Assembly (NCBI GenBank): GCA_020440465.1
Contig: JAGROB010000012.1
Coordinates: forward strand, 1-41,242
Direction of reading: 5' to 3'
Origin: Chlamydiia bacterium
GTDB lineage: Bacteria > Chlamydiota > Chlamydiia > Chlamydiales > Parachlamydiaceae
DNA length: 41,242 nt
The position numbers and the translations under genes are program-made. The notes under the pieces were generated by a model that was given only the letters and a program-made list of their open reading frames with translations, searched no databases and was not told where the DNA came from. Shown here one piece after another: positions 9,460 through 17,512 of the stretch. Numbering within the stretch: the first letter of the stretch is position 1; each line of letters opens with the position of its first letter.

Positions 9460-11142
9460 ATGTCGCCGCTTATATCTTGTAAAGAGCTGAAGAAAGCTTT
9501 CGGAGCCAAAGAGATCCTGAAAGGAATTTCGTTTTCCCTATTTCCCGGGCAAAAAGTGGGCGTGATTGGGCCGAATGGGGCCGGGAAATCGACGCTCTTG
9601 AAAATTTTAACGGGCCATGAGACAGCCGACGGGGGAGAGGTCGTTTTTAAAAAGGGGCTTCAGCTGGGATATGTGCCACAGATGTCGGAGCCGTTTGAGG
9701 GCACGCTTTTGGAAGCCGTTTTGGCCGTTAAAGATGACGAGGTTGAAGCGAAGAAGTGGCTTTCGAAGGTGGGGTTCGATAATCCCTGGCAGATGGCTAA
9801 TCAGCTTTCCGGTGGCTGGCAGAAGAAACTTGATCTTGCAAAGGCTATGGCAAGCCATCCCGATGTTTTATTACTTGATGAGCCAACAAACCACCTGGAT
9901 TTAGCAAGCATTTTGTGGCTGGAGAATTTTTTGTTAAAAGAAGTGCCCGCCTACATGGTAACGAGTCACGACCGGCAATTCTTAGAAAAAGTTACCACCC
10001 AAATGATGGAGGTTAGCCCCCGTTTTGCCGAAGGTATTTTTGCTTCGGAAGGAAGTTATTATTCTTTTATCGAAAAAAGGGACGCCTTTTTAAAAGCTCA
10101 GGCTGAGTATGGGCAAGCTTTGAAGTCAAAGGTGCGGCGTGAAGTCGATTGGTTAAGAACCACCCCTCAAGCCAGAACGACTAAGTCCCGTTCACGTATC
10201 GATAAAGCGCATGCTTTAATAGACGAATTATCAGATGTTAGCCGCCGCAATAAACAGTCGAAGCTGAATATCGACTTTTCGGGAACGGAGCGGGCCACCC
10301 GAAAGCTCATTGCGGCCAAAAATATCTCGAAAAGAGAGCTGTTTAAGAATTTAGATATCTTACTTTCCCCAGGCACCCGTTTGGGAATCTTAGGGCCGAA
10401 TGGCTCAGGCAAGTCGACCTTGATGAAGATTTTAGCGATGGAACTTTCTCCCGATACCGGTACTGTAAAGACGGCCGAAGGGGTCCAAATCGTTTATTTT
10501 GATCAGATGAGAGAGCAGCTGCCCTTAGATTTGAGTATTAAAGAGGCGCTTAGCCCTAACGGAGAGTGGGTGGACTATCGGGGAAAACAGCTCCATGTGA
10601 ATAGCTGGGCCAAAAAGTTTTTCTTTTCCCCTGATGTGATGGATCTGCCCATCGGCTATCTTTCCGGGGGGGAAAGGGCTCGTCTCATTATTGCGAGGCT
10701 TATGCTTAAACCGGCGGATGTGTTGTTTTTGGATGAGCCGACGAATGATTTGGATATTGAAACCCTTGAGGTCATCGAGGAAAGCCTGGATGAGTTTCCA
10801 GGGGCTGTGGTATTGATTACCCACGATCGGGAGATGATGGACAGGATTGCCCAAGAAAGGATCGTTTTAGAAAAAGCCGAAGAAAAGAAGGTTGAAAAGG
10901 CGGCGCCGGAAAAAAAGAAGTCCACACTAAAAGTCTCTTTCAAAGACAAGTTCGAGTATGAAAAGCTGGGTAAAGAGATCGATGTTTTGGAGCGGGAAGT
11001 AGAGGAGCTGACAAATGCGCTTTCAGACCCGGAACGCATCGGGGAGTTGGAAGTGTTGGGAACAAAGCTTCACGAAAAAGAAGAGCGATTGCAAGCGGCC
11101 TTCGAAAGGTGGCACGAGCTTTCCGATCTGATTGAATCTTAA
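9460..11142 (+). CDS. uup: ABC-F family ATPase, Uup-like
   Basis: Soluble protein with two ABC ATPase cassettes and no membrane domain. Walker A motifs are GPNGAGKST (residues 37-45) and GPNGSGKST in the second half; signatures are LSGGW and LSGGE; Walker B regions are LLLDEPTNHLD and LFLDEPTNDLD. The linker contains VRREVDWLRTTPQARTTKS, the Uup-type version of the conserved inter-domain segment, and the end (after a Lys/Glu-rich spacer) is a coiled coil of the ABC_tran_CTD type found in Uup. Family members act on ribosomes or branched DNA intermediates; Uup has been linked to replication-fork and transposon-excision phenotypes. Its length of 560 aa is slightly shorter than E. coli Uup. No clear Shine-Dalgarno sequence precedes the ATG. 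The small membrane-protein gene follows closely. Confidence 0.9.
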   Translation: MSPLISCKELKKAFGAKEILKGISFSLFPGQKVGVIGPNGAGKSTLLKILTGHETADGGEVVFKKGLQLGYVPQMSEPFEGTLLEAVLAVKDDEVEAKKWLSKVGFDNPWQMANQLSGGWQKKLDLAKAMASHPDVLLLDEPTNHLDLASILWLENFLLKEVPAYMVTSHDRQFLEKVTTQMMEVSPRFAEGIFASEGSYYSFIEKRDAFLKAQAEYGQALKSKVRREVDWLRTTPQARTTKSRSRIDKAHALIDELSDVSRRNKQSKLNIDFSGTERATRKLIAAKNISKRELFKNLDILLSPGTRLGILGPNGSGKSTLMKILAMELSPDTGTVKTAEGVQIVYFDQMREQLPLDLSIKEALSPNGEWVDYRGKQLHVNSWAKKFFFSPDVMDLPIGYLSGGERARLIIARLMLKPADVLFLDEPTNDLDIETLEVIEESLDEFPGAVVLITHDREMMDRIAQERIVLEKAEEKKVEKAAPEKKKSTLKVSFKDKFEYEKLGKEIDVLEREVEELTNALSDPERIGELEVLGTKLHEKEERLQAAFERWHELSDLIES

Positions 11143-11153
11143 GAGATGTCAAG

Positions 11154-11444
11154 TTGATTCAAGAATTTATCAGGGAATTTCAGGAAAGTTGTCATGAAAT
11201 CTCTCAAGATTTCAATGATCTATTTAAAGATGAAGATATTTGCTTTGTAATTGAGCTAATCGCGCGAGTCAGTCTTGCTAGCTTTGCGGCTCTAGCAACC
11301 CTTTTTACTTTGGGAGCCTCTTTGATATACCCCACAGCAATATGGATTATCATTCCCGTGGGCGTAGTCATCACCATTTCACTCTTGATAACACTGGCCT
11401 TCACCTTTGTAAATACTACCCCCCAAATCCCATATCCAAAGTAA
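11154..11444 (+). CDS. Small hydrophobic membrane protein, 96 aa, TTG start
   Basis: The frame opens with TTG (11154) 11 nt after the uup stop; the nearby ATG at 11146 is out of frame and stops after three codons. The N-terminal 40 residues are amphipathic and charged (FIREFQESCHEISQDFNDLF). Residues about 42-90 form two strongly hydrophobic helices separated by a short Tyr-Pro turn (SLIYPTAIW). The short C-terminus ends in QIPYPK. Nothing identifies a family. It ends just before a hairpin repeat that also closes typA. The uncertain start and small size keep confidence moderate, but the paired hydrophobic helices argue against chance. Confidence 0.5.
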   Translation: MIQEFIREFQESCHEISQDFNDLFKDEDICFVIELIARVSLASFAALATLFTLGASLIYPTAIWIIIPVGVVITISLLITLAFTFVNTTPQIPYPK

Positions 11445-11445
11445 C

Positions 11446-11516
11446 AATTTTTTGGAGTGCGGCGATGAGGCCGCGAGATTCTTTTGGAGTGCGGCTTCAT
11501 CGCCGCACTCCAAAAA
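11446..11516. repeat. Modular hairpin repeat, copy 1 (bidirectional terminator between convergent genes)
   Basis: Two hairpins joined by the linker GAGATTCTTTTGGAGT (11475-11490). Hairpin A is GCGGC-GATGAG-GCCGC (11459-11474); hairpin B is GCGGC-TTCATC-GCCGC (11491-11506), which extends with the linker into a 14-bp stem (11482-11495 with 11502-11515). In addition, 11449-11468 pairs perfectly over 20 bp with 11497-11516, so alternative folds compete. It lies exactly between the convergent ends of the 96-aa gene and typA, so it probably terminates both. Related copies are at 15804, 17434 and 41164. Confidence 0.8.
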
Positions 11517-13334
11517 TTAGCCTTTTTTCTGGCGGCTCAGGCGGGTGCGGTCGGACTCTGAGAGCAGCTTCTTGCGAAGACGAATCGCTTCGGGCGTAAC
11601 CTCGATCAGCTCGTCATCGGCGATGTAGTCGATCGCTTGCTCCAAAGTAAACCGCCGTGGGGGCGTCAAGATCATGTTCTCATCGGAGCCGGCGGCTCTA
11701 ACGTTCGTGAGCTGCTTGGCCTTGGTCACGTTAACGACCAGATCGTTATCGCGGTTATGTTCACCCACAACCATCCCTTCGTAAACATCTTCACCCGGCG
11801 ATACAAACAGCGTACCGCGGTCTTGCAAATTGAAACAGCCGAAGCTATTGGCCTTTCCGGGCGCATTCGAGATCATCACACCGCGAAGACGGCTTGGGAT
11901 CGGCCCTTTATGCGTTTCAAAGTCATGGAAGATAGACGTTAGAATCCCAAGACCCCGTGTCTGCGTCAAAAATTCGCTGCGATAGCCCATAAGGCCCCGC
12001 GTCGGAATTAAAAACTCAAGCGACGTGATATTATGCTCGTTTGTGTCGAGGTGCTGCATCTCTCCGCGACGCTGAGAAAGCTCCTGAATCACGGTGCCGG
12101 AGTGCTCTTCGGGCACTTCGACATGCACCTTTTCAATCGGCTCTAAATCACCCTTCATCACCACTTTCGGCTTGGAGACGGAAAACTCGTATCCTTCTCT
12201 TCTCATCGCTTCGATCAGAACGGATAAGTGAAGCTCTCCACGACCCGCCACGGTGATTTTATCGGGATCGGCCGCCGACTCTTCGATTCTAAGCGAGATA
12301 TTAGCCTTTTTCTCCTTCATCAGACGGTCACGGATCTTGTTCATCGTGACATGTTTTCCCGACCTACCTACAAAGGGGCTGGTGTTTACGGTAAAGTCAA
12401 CCGAAACGGTTGGCTCATCCAGAGTAATAGGGGGAAGGCGGACGATGTGTGAGGGATCGGTAAGCGTGTCGCCGATCATCACTTCCGGAACTCCGGAAAG
12501 CGTTACGATATCCCCGACAGAAGCCGATTCCAGCTCTACTTTCTCAAGTCCCAGCCACCCTTGGATCTTGGTGACCATAGCACGACTTTGTTTGCCGTTA
12601 TGATCGATGTGGATGATCGGTTGGTTCCTTTTAACGGTTCCTTCTAAAATCCTTCCACAGGCTTGTCTTCCCAGATAATCGTCATAAGAGATGGTGGCAG
12701 CTTGCATCAAGAAGGGGTTTTGAGCTTCTCCCGTCGGAATAGGGGTGGCCTCTACGATCAGATCGAAGAGCGGCTTCATGTTCTCTCTGGAATCACCAAG
12801 CTCTTTCATGGCAAAACCGGAAAGACCGGAAGCGTAGCAGTAGCGGAAGTCTAGCTGATCGTCGTCGGCGCCCAGCTCTGCAAAGAGATCGAATGTTTCA
12901 TTTAAAACGCGGTCGGGATCGGCGTTTGGGCGATCGATTTTATTCATGACGACAATCGGCTTCAATCCCATCTTAAGGGATTTAGATAATACAAATCGAG
13001 TTTGCGGCATCGGACCGTCTTGTGCGTCCACCAGAAGAATAACGGAGTTAACCATTCCCAAAATGCGCTCCACTTCTCCGGAAAAATCGGAGTGGCCCGG
13101 AGTGTCGATGATATTAATCTTTGTATCATTGTAATAAATCGACGTGTGCTTGGCAAAAATGGTAATGCCCCGCTCTTTTTCCTGGTCGTAAGAGTCCATG
13201 ATCCGCTCTACGGGAGCTTGGTTCTCTCGGAAGATATTAGATTGTTTTAAAAGGGCATCGAGCATGGTCGTTTTGCCATGGTCAATGTGCGCGATAATCG
13301 CAATATTACGTATTTTATTTTTTTGTGATGTCAT
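11517..13334 (-). CDS. typA: Translational GTPase TypA/BipA
   Basis: Ribosome-associated GTPase of the EF-G class involved in stress and low-temperature ribosome assembly. The P-loop AHIDHGKTT is at the N-terminus, followed by switch I with RGITIFAKHTSI, the DTPGHSDF G3 motif, NKIDRP G4 motif, and the family-specific C-terminal blocks (RGLMGYRSEFLTQTRG, SFGCFNLQDRGTLFVSPGEDVYEGMVVGEH, NVTKAKQLTNVRAAG split over the C-terminal domain). Length (605 aa) is standard. The ATG is 10 nt from the predicted -10 box, without a strong Shine-Dalgarno sequence. The promoter overlaps that of the divergent mgtE gene. The stop codon abuts the hairpin repeat at 11516. Confidence 0.96.
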   Translation of the reverse strand: MTSQKNKIRNIAIIAHIDHGKTTMLDALLKQSNIFRENQAPVERIMDSYDQEKERGITIFAKHTSIYYNDTKINIIDTPGHSDFSGEVERILGMVNSVILLVDAQDGPMPQTRFVLSKSLKMGLKPIVVMNKIDRPNADPDRVLNETFDLFAELGADDDQLDFRYCYASGLSGFAMKELGDSRENMKPLFDLIVEATPIPTGEAQNPFLMQAATISYDDYLGRQACGRILEGTVKRNQPIIHIDHNGKQSRAMVTKIQGWLGLEKVELESASVGDIVTLSGVPEVMIGDTLTDPSHIVRLPPITLDEPTVSVDFTVNTSPFVGRSGKHVTMNKIRDRLMKEKKANISLRIEESAADPDKITVAGRGELHLSVLIEAMRREGYEFSVSKPKVVMKGDLEPIEKVHVEVPEEHSGTVIQELSQRRGEMQHLDTNEHNITSLEFLIPTRGLMGYRSEFLTQTRGLGILTSIFHDFETHKGPIPSRLRGVMISNAPGKANSFGCFNLQDRGTLFVSPGEDVYEGMVVGEHNRDNDLVVNVTKAKQLTNVRAAGSDENMILTPPRRFTLEQAIDYIADDELIEVTPEAIRLRKKLLSESDRTRLSRQKKG

Positions 13335-13344
13335 AGTTCCAGGG

Positions 13345-13373
13345 AGTATATCTCAAAAACCTTTTGAAATCAA
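13345..13373 (-). promoter_or_regulatory. Predicted typA promoter
   Basis: On the minus strand TTGATT (13373-13368), a 17-nt spacer and TATACT (13350-13345). The start codon is only 10 nt past the -10 box, so the mRNA would have a leader of just a few nucleotides. Confidence 0.55.
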
Positions 13374-13392
13374 CGAATAAACACGCTATCAT
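13364..13392 (+). promoter_or_regulatory. Predicted mgtE promoter, overlapping the typA promoter
   Basis: TTGAAA (13364-13369), a 17-nt spacer and TATCAT (13387-13392), with the mgtE ATG 8 nt downstream. Its -35 box overlaps the -35 box of the divergent typA promoter, so the two genes may compete for RNA polymerase. Confidence 0.5.
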
Positions 13393-13400
13393 TCAGGGGT

Positions 13401-14843
13401 ATGACGGAAGCTGAAGAAGCACAGATAGAAGAAGAGTCGGAGTTTTCCCGGATGAGTCAACTGGACGATGAGTTGGCGTATAAGCTGGAAGAAGCTTTTG
13501 AAAGCCCGACCCCTAAAATTTTACTTCACAATATCAGCAAAATCACGTCGGAATACGATGCCGTTGACTTGGCTTATGCCGTTACTCGCTTGCCCCCGCA
13601 GGAAAGAGTCGTAGTGTATGAGAATCTTCCGGATACCGAGTCAAAAGTTATTTTTATTGTCAGTACCGGAACGACCACACGTACGGCAATTTTCCGGCGC
13701 ATCTCCGACAGAGACATCAAAAAGCTTGTAGAAGAGATGCCCCTGGACGAGGCCGTCTGGATTCTGGAGGATATGTCCGACCGGCGCCTTCGCCGGGTAC
13801 TTGATTTGATTGAGCCGAGAAAGCGCTCCCGCATCATTGAGCTTCAAAAGCACGACCGAAACTCCGCCGGTCGCTTGATGACCAACGAGTTTTTCCAGTT
13901 CCATATGAACACGAAGATTCGGGATGTGGCGCTTCAGATCCGGGATAACCCGGGAATTGCGCTGACCAAGTACATCTTTGTGATCGGCGACAAAGGAGAG
14001 CTCATCGGAGTTGTTCCCTCCCGAGCTCTGATTATTAACCCCGACTATCTGCCCCTTCGGCAAGTGATGCGTCCTGTTCTTTATGCCGTCGATGCCGATG
14101 AGTCAAGAGAAGAAGTCGTGGACATGGTGGAGCGTTATAAAATCGACGCGCTTCCCGTCTTGGACGACGAAAAAAGGCTTGTGGGGGTGATTACTTACGA
14201 AGACGTGGTCGAAGCGATGGAAGATATTGCCGACACGACCATCGCTTCTATCGGGGGTACCGCGGAAGAGATTGGAGAGGGGGATCCGATCCTTCGCCGT
14301 TTTTTCTTAAGAGCGCCGTGGCTGATCGTCACGCTATTCGCTGGACTGACCAACGCGGCGATCATTGCCCACTTTACGGGAAATCCGTGGTTTGCGATCG
14401 TTCCGATGTTTATTCCTCTTGTCACGGGGTTATCGGGCAACGTCGGGATTCAGTGCTCGACCGTGTTAGTGCGTTGGATGTCGTCAGGAGAGATGTCTTC
14501 CGGCGAAAGGAAGCTTGCGATTGTGAACGAGCTTTTGATCGGACTTTTGGTGGGTGTCGTCTTCGGGGTAGCTTGCGCCGCTATTGTTCTTGCGATGAAT
14601 GCTTCTGGCATACAACATGTTTCCGATAATTTCGGCGGGCTGTTTTTGATGATCGTATGCGGGATCTTTGGAGCGTGCTTTATGTCGACGATGTTGGGAA
14701 CCTTTTCGCCGTTTTTCTTTGAGCGATTTGGAATTGATCCCGCAGTGGCTTCCGGTCCGATTGTGACGGCGTTTAACGATGTGATGTCGGCTTTGATGTT
14801 TATCTTAGTGGCTCAAGTCGTCTACACGCTGGTGATGACTTGA
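13401..14843 (+). CDS. mgtE: Magnesium transporter MgtE
   Basis: Inner-membrane Mg2+ channel of the MgtE/SLC41 family. Residues 1-150 form the superhelical MgtE N domain (DAVDLAYAVTRLPPQERVVVYENLP, DRRLRRVLDLIEP), followed by a CBS-domain pair (about 155-280; YIFVIGDKGELIGVV, DALPVLDDEKRLVGVITYEDVVEAMEDI). The C-terminal half has five membrane helices with the PLVTGLSGNVGIQ motif that lines the ion path. Length of 480 aa is slightly above the usual 450. An AGGGG lies just before the ATG, but the promoter position would place transcription start within or after it. The final codons overlap the next gene by 4 nt. Confidence 0.95.
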   Translation: MTEAEEAQIEEESEFSRMSQLDDELAYKLEEAFESPTPKILLHNISKITSEYDAVDLAYAVTRLPPQERVVVYENLPDTESKVIFIVSTGTTTRTAIFRRISDRDIKKLVEEMPLDEAVWILEDMSDRRLRRVLDLIEPRKRSRIIELQKHDRNSAGRLMTNEFFQFHMNTKIRDVALQIRDNPGIALTKYIFVIGDKGELIGVVPSRALIINPDYLPLRQVMRPVLYAVDADESREEVVDMVERYKIDALPVLDDEKRLVGVITYEDVVEAMEDIADTTIASIGGTAEEIGEGDPILRRFFLRAPWLIVTLFAGLTNAAIIAHFTGNPWFAIVPMFIPLVTGLSGNVGIQCSTVLVRWMSSGEMSSGERKLAIVNELLIGLLVGVVFGVACAAIVLAMNASGIQHVSDNFGGLFLMIVCGIFGACFMSTMLGTFSPFFFERFGIDPAVASGPIVTAFNDVMSALMFILVAQVVYTLVMT

Positions 14844-15475
14844 CTTGGTTTCAGTTTATTCGATTTCAGCTTAAAGACAACTTCACGATTTTTAAAAGAT
14901 ACCCCGGTTTTACCCCTCAAAGTTTTTTTTTAAGCTTACTATACTTCTTTAAAAACCCGTTCAGAGTTTCAAAGAGCTTTTGGGTTGAAAAAGGGGCGGA
15001 TGAGGTCGATGTTTACGGAGAGACCCCGTTGGTAACCCTGGACAAAATCGCGGCGCGCGCAGCTTTATCCAAAGAAGATACCTTTTTTGACTTAGGGATG
15101 GGCAGGGGAAAGGGGGCGCTATTTATAAAACACAAAGTAGGCTGCAAGGTGGTGGGGCTTGAGATCATTCCCAACTTTGTGAAAAAAGCGGAGCGGGTGA
15201 AGCGGTTTTTTGGCTTAAAGGATATCTGGTTTTTGCTGAAGGATTTAACCGTAGCAGACTTGTCCCGCGGGACGGTGTTTTATCTTTACGGCAATTTCTT
15301 GTCTGACGAGACGCTATTAGAGTTAGGAAAAAAGCTAGACGAGCTTCCGAAGGGAACCAAGGTCATTAGCGTCTCTTTCCCCATCAGCGATTATACTCAT
15401 AATTTCAAAGTCCAAGAATCTTTCGAAGGGGAGTTTCCCTGGGGCAAAACGGACATATTCATCTCTAAATATTAA
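14840..15475 (+). CDS. Class I SAM-dependent methyltransferase-like protein
   Basis: The frame begins with TTG in a TTGA overlap with the mgtE stop, implying translational coupling. After a basic, aromatic N-terminus (about 50 residues) that may contact a membrane, a Rossmann-type motif I is visible at about 82-92 (FFDLGMGRGKG), followed by an acidic residue ending strand 2 (VVGLEI) and a motif IV-like region (VFYLYGNFL). The end (TDIFISKY) resembles the terminal strands of methyltransferases related to Dot1-like and other histone/protein methylases, but the substrate cannot be deduced. At 211 aa it is a minimal single-domain enzyme. The start codon is the least certain part. Confidence 0.7.
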   Translation: MTWFQFIRFQLKDNFTIFKRYPGFTPQSFFLSLLYFFKNPFRVSKSFWVEKGADEVDVYGETPLVTLDKIAARAALSKEDTFFDLGMGRGKGALFIKHKVGCKVVGLEIIPNFVKKAERVKRFFGLKDIWFLLKDLTVADLSRGTVFYLYGNFLSDETLLELGKKLDELPKGTKVISVSFPISDYTHNFKVQESFEGEFPWGKTDIFISKY

Positions 15476-15545
15476 AATATCCTGCCGCCGAAAGCGATCC
15501 TGCCTATCCTGTTATTAAATTTGTTAAGATTTTGTAAATATTATT

Positions 15546-15797
15546 TTGTCTTATCATGTGTTATCATTTTTACTTTCAGCAGCTTTAAAAATAGGCGTTA
15601 TTGCAGGTGCTGCAACCGGACTGGTTTTCTTGGGTGTGGTTGCACCCCCAGTTGCAATTACGACTGGAGTGGCTCTTGGAATCATTGTAATAGGGCTTGC
15701 AGTCATTAAATTAGCGCCGCAGAATAATGTGCAGCGGTTCATAGAAGCCGGAAGAAATTACTTTCCCGCCGTGACGCTTGTCCCGACTTCAATGTAA
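15546..15797 (+). CDS. Small two-helix membrane protein, 83 aa
   Basis: Frame starting with TTG (15546) or GTG (15558); no ATG is available. Residues about 8-54 are almost entirely hydrophobic with many Gly, Ala and Val, split by a Pro-Pro turn (GVVAPPVAITTG) into two helices. A short polar tail follows (KLAPQNNVQRFIEAGRNYFP). The pattern resembles the double hydrophobic segment of the 624-aa protein at 19480 (both contain AGAA followed about ten residues later by AAP/APP). It sits immediately upstream of a hairpin repeat and the IS481 element, so it may be the truncated head of a longer gene. Coding status is moderately likely. Confidence 0.45.
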   Translation: MSYHVLSFLLSAALKIGVIAGAATGLVFLGVVAPPVAITTGVALGIIVIGLAVIKLAPQNNVQRFIEAGRNYFPAVTLVPTSM

Positions 15798-15803
15798 TTT
15801 AGC

Positions 15804-15847
15804 GAGATTCTTTTGGAGTGCGGCGCAAAACGGCGCGAGATCTTTGG
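15804..15847 (+). repeat. Modular hairpin repeat, copy 2 (degenerate)
   Basis: The linker GAGATTCTTTTGGAGT (15804-15819) is intact. It is followed by GCGGCGC, AAAA, then a second CGGCGC and a decayed second linker (GAGATCTTTGG, 15837-15847). The left end of the IS481 element begins directly after it. Confidence 0.65.
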
Positions 15848-15857
15848 TGCAACACTC

Positions 15858-15905
15858 ACATGGGTTACACTTTAACCCAATGACATGGGTAACACTTTTG
15901 GTGTA
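15858..15905 (+). repeat. Left terminal inverted repeat of the IS481 element
   Basis: Starts ACATGGGTTACACTTTAACC and ends TTTTGGTGTA. It is complementary to 17376-17423 with three mismatches over 48 nt. It contains two inexact inverted copies of a TTACCCATGT block, likely transposase binding sites. Confidence 0.85.
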
Positions 15906-16019
15906 AATTGTTTTTGATATTTGTACTATCCGACTCTCTTTTGAGGGTCGGATTTTAAACTATACACGACTACTCTTTTATCTTAGTGATTTTTTGATTA
16001 GTGAGACTTGGCCAGGGGG

Positions 16020-16041
16020 GCTGGGGGAGCTATCCCCCAGC
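16020..16041. other. 9-bp perfect hairpin inside the IS element
   Basis: GCTGGGGGA and TCCCCCAGC with a 4-nt loop, 118 nt beyond the transposase stop codon. No T-tract follows on either strand. It may shield the transposase from or limit read-through transcription, but no role can be assigned. Confidence 0.4.
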
Positions 16042-16158
16042 TTGAGCCACGTTAATGCCCAGAGAAATTGGCTATTCGGCCATTGGAATCACACAAAGCT
16101 TTCGCTTTTCTTCAAGGCAAAAAAGCCCCGCTTCTTGGGTACTAGCTATTCCATTATC

Positions 16159-17346
16159 CTATGACAGGTGGGATCTACCCTTTGGAACTCGTTTTCTTGC
16201 AGCTCTTCTAGCAACCCTAAGTGAGTTATCACCGATCACTCCAAGCTCAATGGGGCCATAGAATACAACAAGCCCCTCGTCCCTCTCGCATATCCCGACG
16301 GGCTCTCCTTCAAAGACACGACTGATATATATCCCTCTACCCTGCCAGCTCATTTTTCCACAGCTGCCCACTTTACAGACTTTGTACTCATCTGGATACT
16401 CCGGTGACTTAAATCTACCCGTCCATTCTCTGGGTGATACCACATGGACAGCCCCAGGAGTTTTCTGGTCTATAGCCTCATGAGGCCTTGTAAAGTTATA
16501 ATACTCGATAAATTCATCAAGCTTTTTGACTTGTTCAGCAAGAGTCAAGTCCCCGAAAATTCCTTCGTCTTGAAGCGTGCGATGCATCCTTTCTTGTCTG
16601 CCATTTTGTTCCGGATGCCCAGGCTCCGTCCACTCCGGAATAACCCCGGCTTTTATAAGCTTAATAGCCATCTTTGATAGTCTTCCCGGTGCAGAAGAGG
16701 CAAAGGGAGGGCCATTATCACTTCGAATTCTTAAGGGTAAACCATACTCTCGGAAGCTTTTATCAAGAACAGCCCAGACATGGTCGGTGTCATCCATATT
16801 TAGCCGGTTGCAGGCGAATAAATAACGGCTATGAGCATCCATGAGTGTAAAGGGGCCACACTTATGCCTATCGGAAGTTAATCCCCAGCCCTTAAAATCC
16901 GTACACCACAGCTCATTTACGCCCTGACAATGAAATAAAGGCTCAGTCCTCTCAGCAAGTCTTCGTCGGAACTTCCTCGAGAGAACGAGTCCGTTTCTTT
17001 TAAGAATATTTTCAACGGTAGTTACGGAAGGATGCTGGATATCGAGATAATTATTTTTTAAATAAGCATGCACTTTTTTTTGGCCCCAAGTCGTCCACCT
17101 TTTTTTAATACCTAGGACTAAGTCAACCACTTCATCAGAAACAGATCGTGGCCTTATATGGGGAGCCCTCGGCTGATTATCCAGACCATACAAGCCGTTA
17201 TCGTGAAAGCGCTTAACCCACTTGTAGCCGGTTTTACGACTAATCTCAAACTGACGACAGAGCTGAGCAAAACTAAAATTTTTATTTAAAACTTGGGAGA
17301 TAAACTCTTTTCTTTGATCTACCACTTTAACCTCATTCCATGGCAT
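16159..17346 (-). CDS. IS481-family transposase (DDE)
   Basis: 395 aa, full length for the family. The N-terminal helix-turn-helix region (FAQLCRQFEISRKTGYKWVKRF, in parts) recognises the ends; the rve-type catalytic core follows with the three acidic residues in LWCTDFKGW, RSDNGPPF and PEQNGRQERMH, and the FTRPHEA block typical of IS481/IS3 integrases. The C-terminal beta-rich part fits the IS481 tail. The ATG is preceded by GGAGGGG about 7 nt upstream. The frame is uninterrupted, so the element is probably active or recently so. Confidence 0.95.
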   Translation of the reverse strand: MPWNEVKVVDQRKEFISQVLNKNFSFAQLCRQFEISRKTGYKWVKRFHDNGLYGLDNQPRAPHIRPRSVSDEVVDLVLGIKKRWTTWGQKKVHAYLKNNYLDIQHPSVTTVENILKRNGLVLSRKFRRRLAERTEPLFHCQGVNELWCTDFKGWGLTSDRHKCGPFTLMDAHSRYLFACNRLNMDDTDHVWAVLDKSFREYGLPLRIRSDNGPPFASSAPGRLSKMAIKLIKAGVIPEWTEPGHPEQNGRQERMHRTLQDEGIFGDLTLAEQVKKLDEFIEYYNFTRPHEAIDQKTPGAVHVVSPREWTGRFKSPEYPDEYKVCKVGSCGKMSWQGRGIYISRVFEGEPVGICERDEGLVVFYGPIELGVIGDNSLRVARRAARKRVPKGRSHLS

Positions 17347-17375
17347 ATACCCCTCCTAATTAAAGAGATATATGA

Positions 17376-17423
17376 TACACCAAAAGTGTTACCCATGTCA
17401 GTGGGTTAAAGTGTTACCTATGT
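17376..17423 (-). repeat. Right terminal inverted repeat of the IS481 element
   Basis: Begins TACACCAAAAGTGTTACCCA and ends GTTACCTATGT; the inverse of 15858-15905 with three mismatches. It lies just upstream of the transposase start, so the transposase promoter probably overlaps it. Confidence 0.85.
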
Positions 17424-17433
17424 CTTTGGGTCA

Positions 17434-17506
17434 TACCCCGTCCGAAAGCGGTGACAAGTCACCGCACTCCAAAAGAATTCCACAGCTTCAACGCTGCACT
17501 CCAAAT
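17434..17506 (-). repeat. Modular hairpin repeat, copy 3, interrupted by the IS element
   Basis: Read on the minus strand it contains two linker copies (AAATTTATTTGGAGT, then GAATTCTTTTGGAGT). They are separated by an imperfect GC-rich module and followed by the 8-bp hairpin GCGGTGAC-TT-GTCACCGC (17448-17465) and TTTCGGACGGGG. The last part matches the tail of copy 4 (CCGCTTTCAGACGGGG) and is cut off where the IS begins. It also lies just past the fabI stop and may act as its terminator. Confidence 0.7.
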
Positions 17507-17512
17507 AAATTT

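Larger units (their letters stand above)
15848..17433 (-). mobile_element. IS481-family insertion sequence, complete, about 1.59 kb
   Basis: Contains one intact transposase gene on the minus strand and long imperfect terminal inverted repeats (15858-15905 and 17376-17423, 45 of 48 positions identical by eye). The arms carry repeated GTTACCCATG-type blocks, as commonly seen in IS481 elements. The outer limits are set at TG (15848) and CA (17433) by weaker outward similarity and could be about 10 nt inside this. No clear target-site duplication was found. Both flanks are hairpin repeats, so the element landed in or beside such a repeat. Nothing indicates inactivation. Confidence 0.85.

Noticed and set aside
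10656-11039. 127-aa Ser-rich frame opposite uup
   Set aside because: Antisense shadow of a conserved ABC-F coding region; no ribosome site and biased Ser/Phe content typical for antisense of Glu/Lys-rich genes.
11342-11599. Plus-strand 85-aa frame across the hairpin repeat (RDSFGVRL)
   Set aside because: It crosses the repeat and the end of typA; translation of the linker gives a similar peptide each time, so it reflects the DNA repeat rather than a protein.
13335-13400. Mg2+ riboswitch upstream of mgtE
   Set aside because: The spacer is only 66 bp and the predicted transcription start leaves no leader to fold.
16020-16041. Hairpin in the IS as a rho-independent terminator
   Set aside because: The stem is strong, but there is no T-tract on either strand, so it is listed only as a hairpin.
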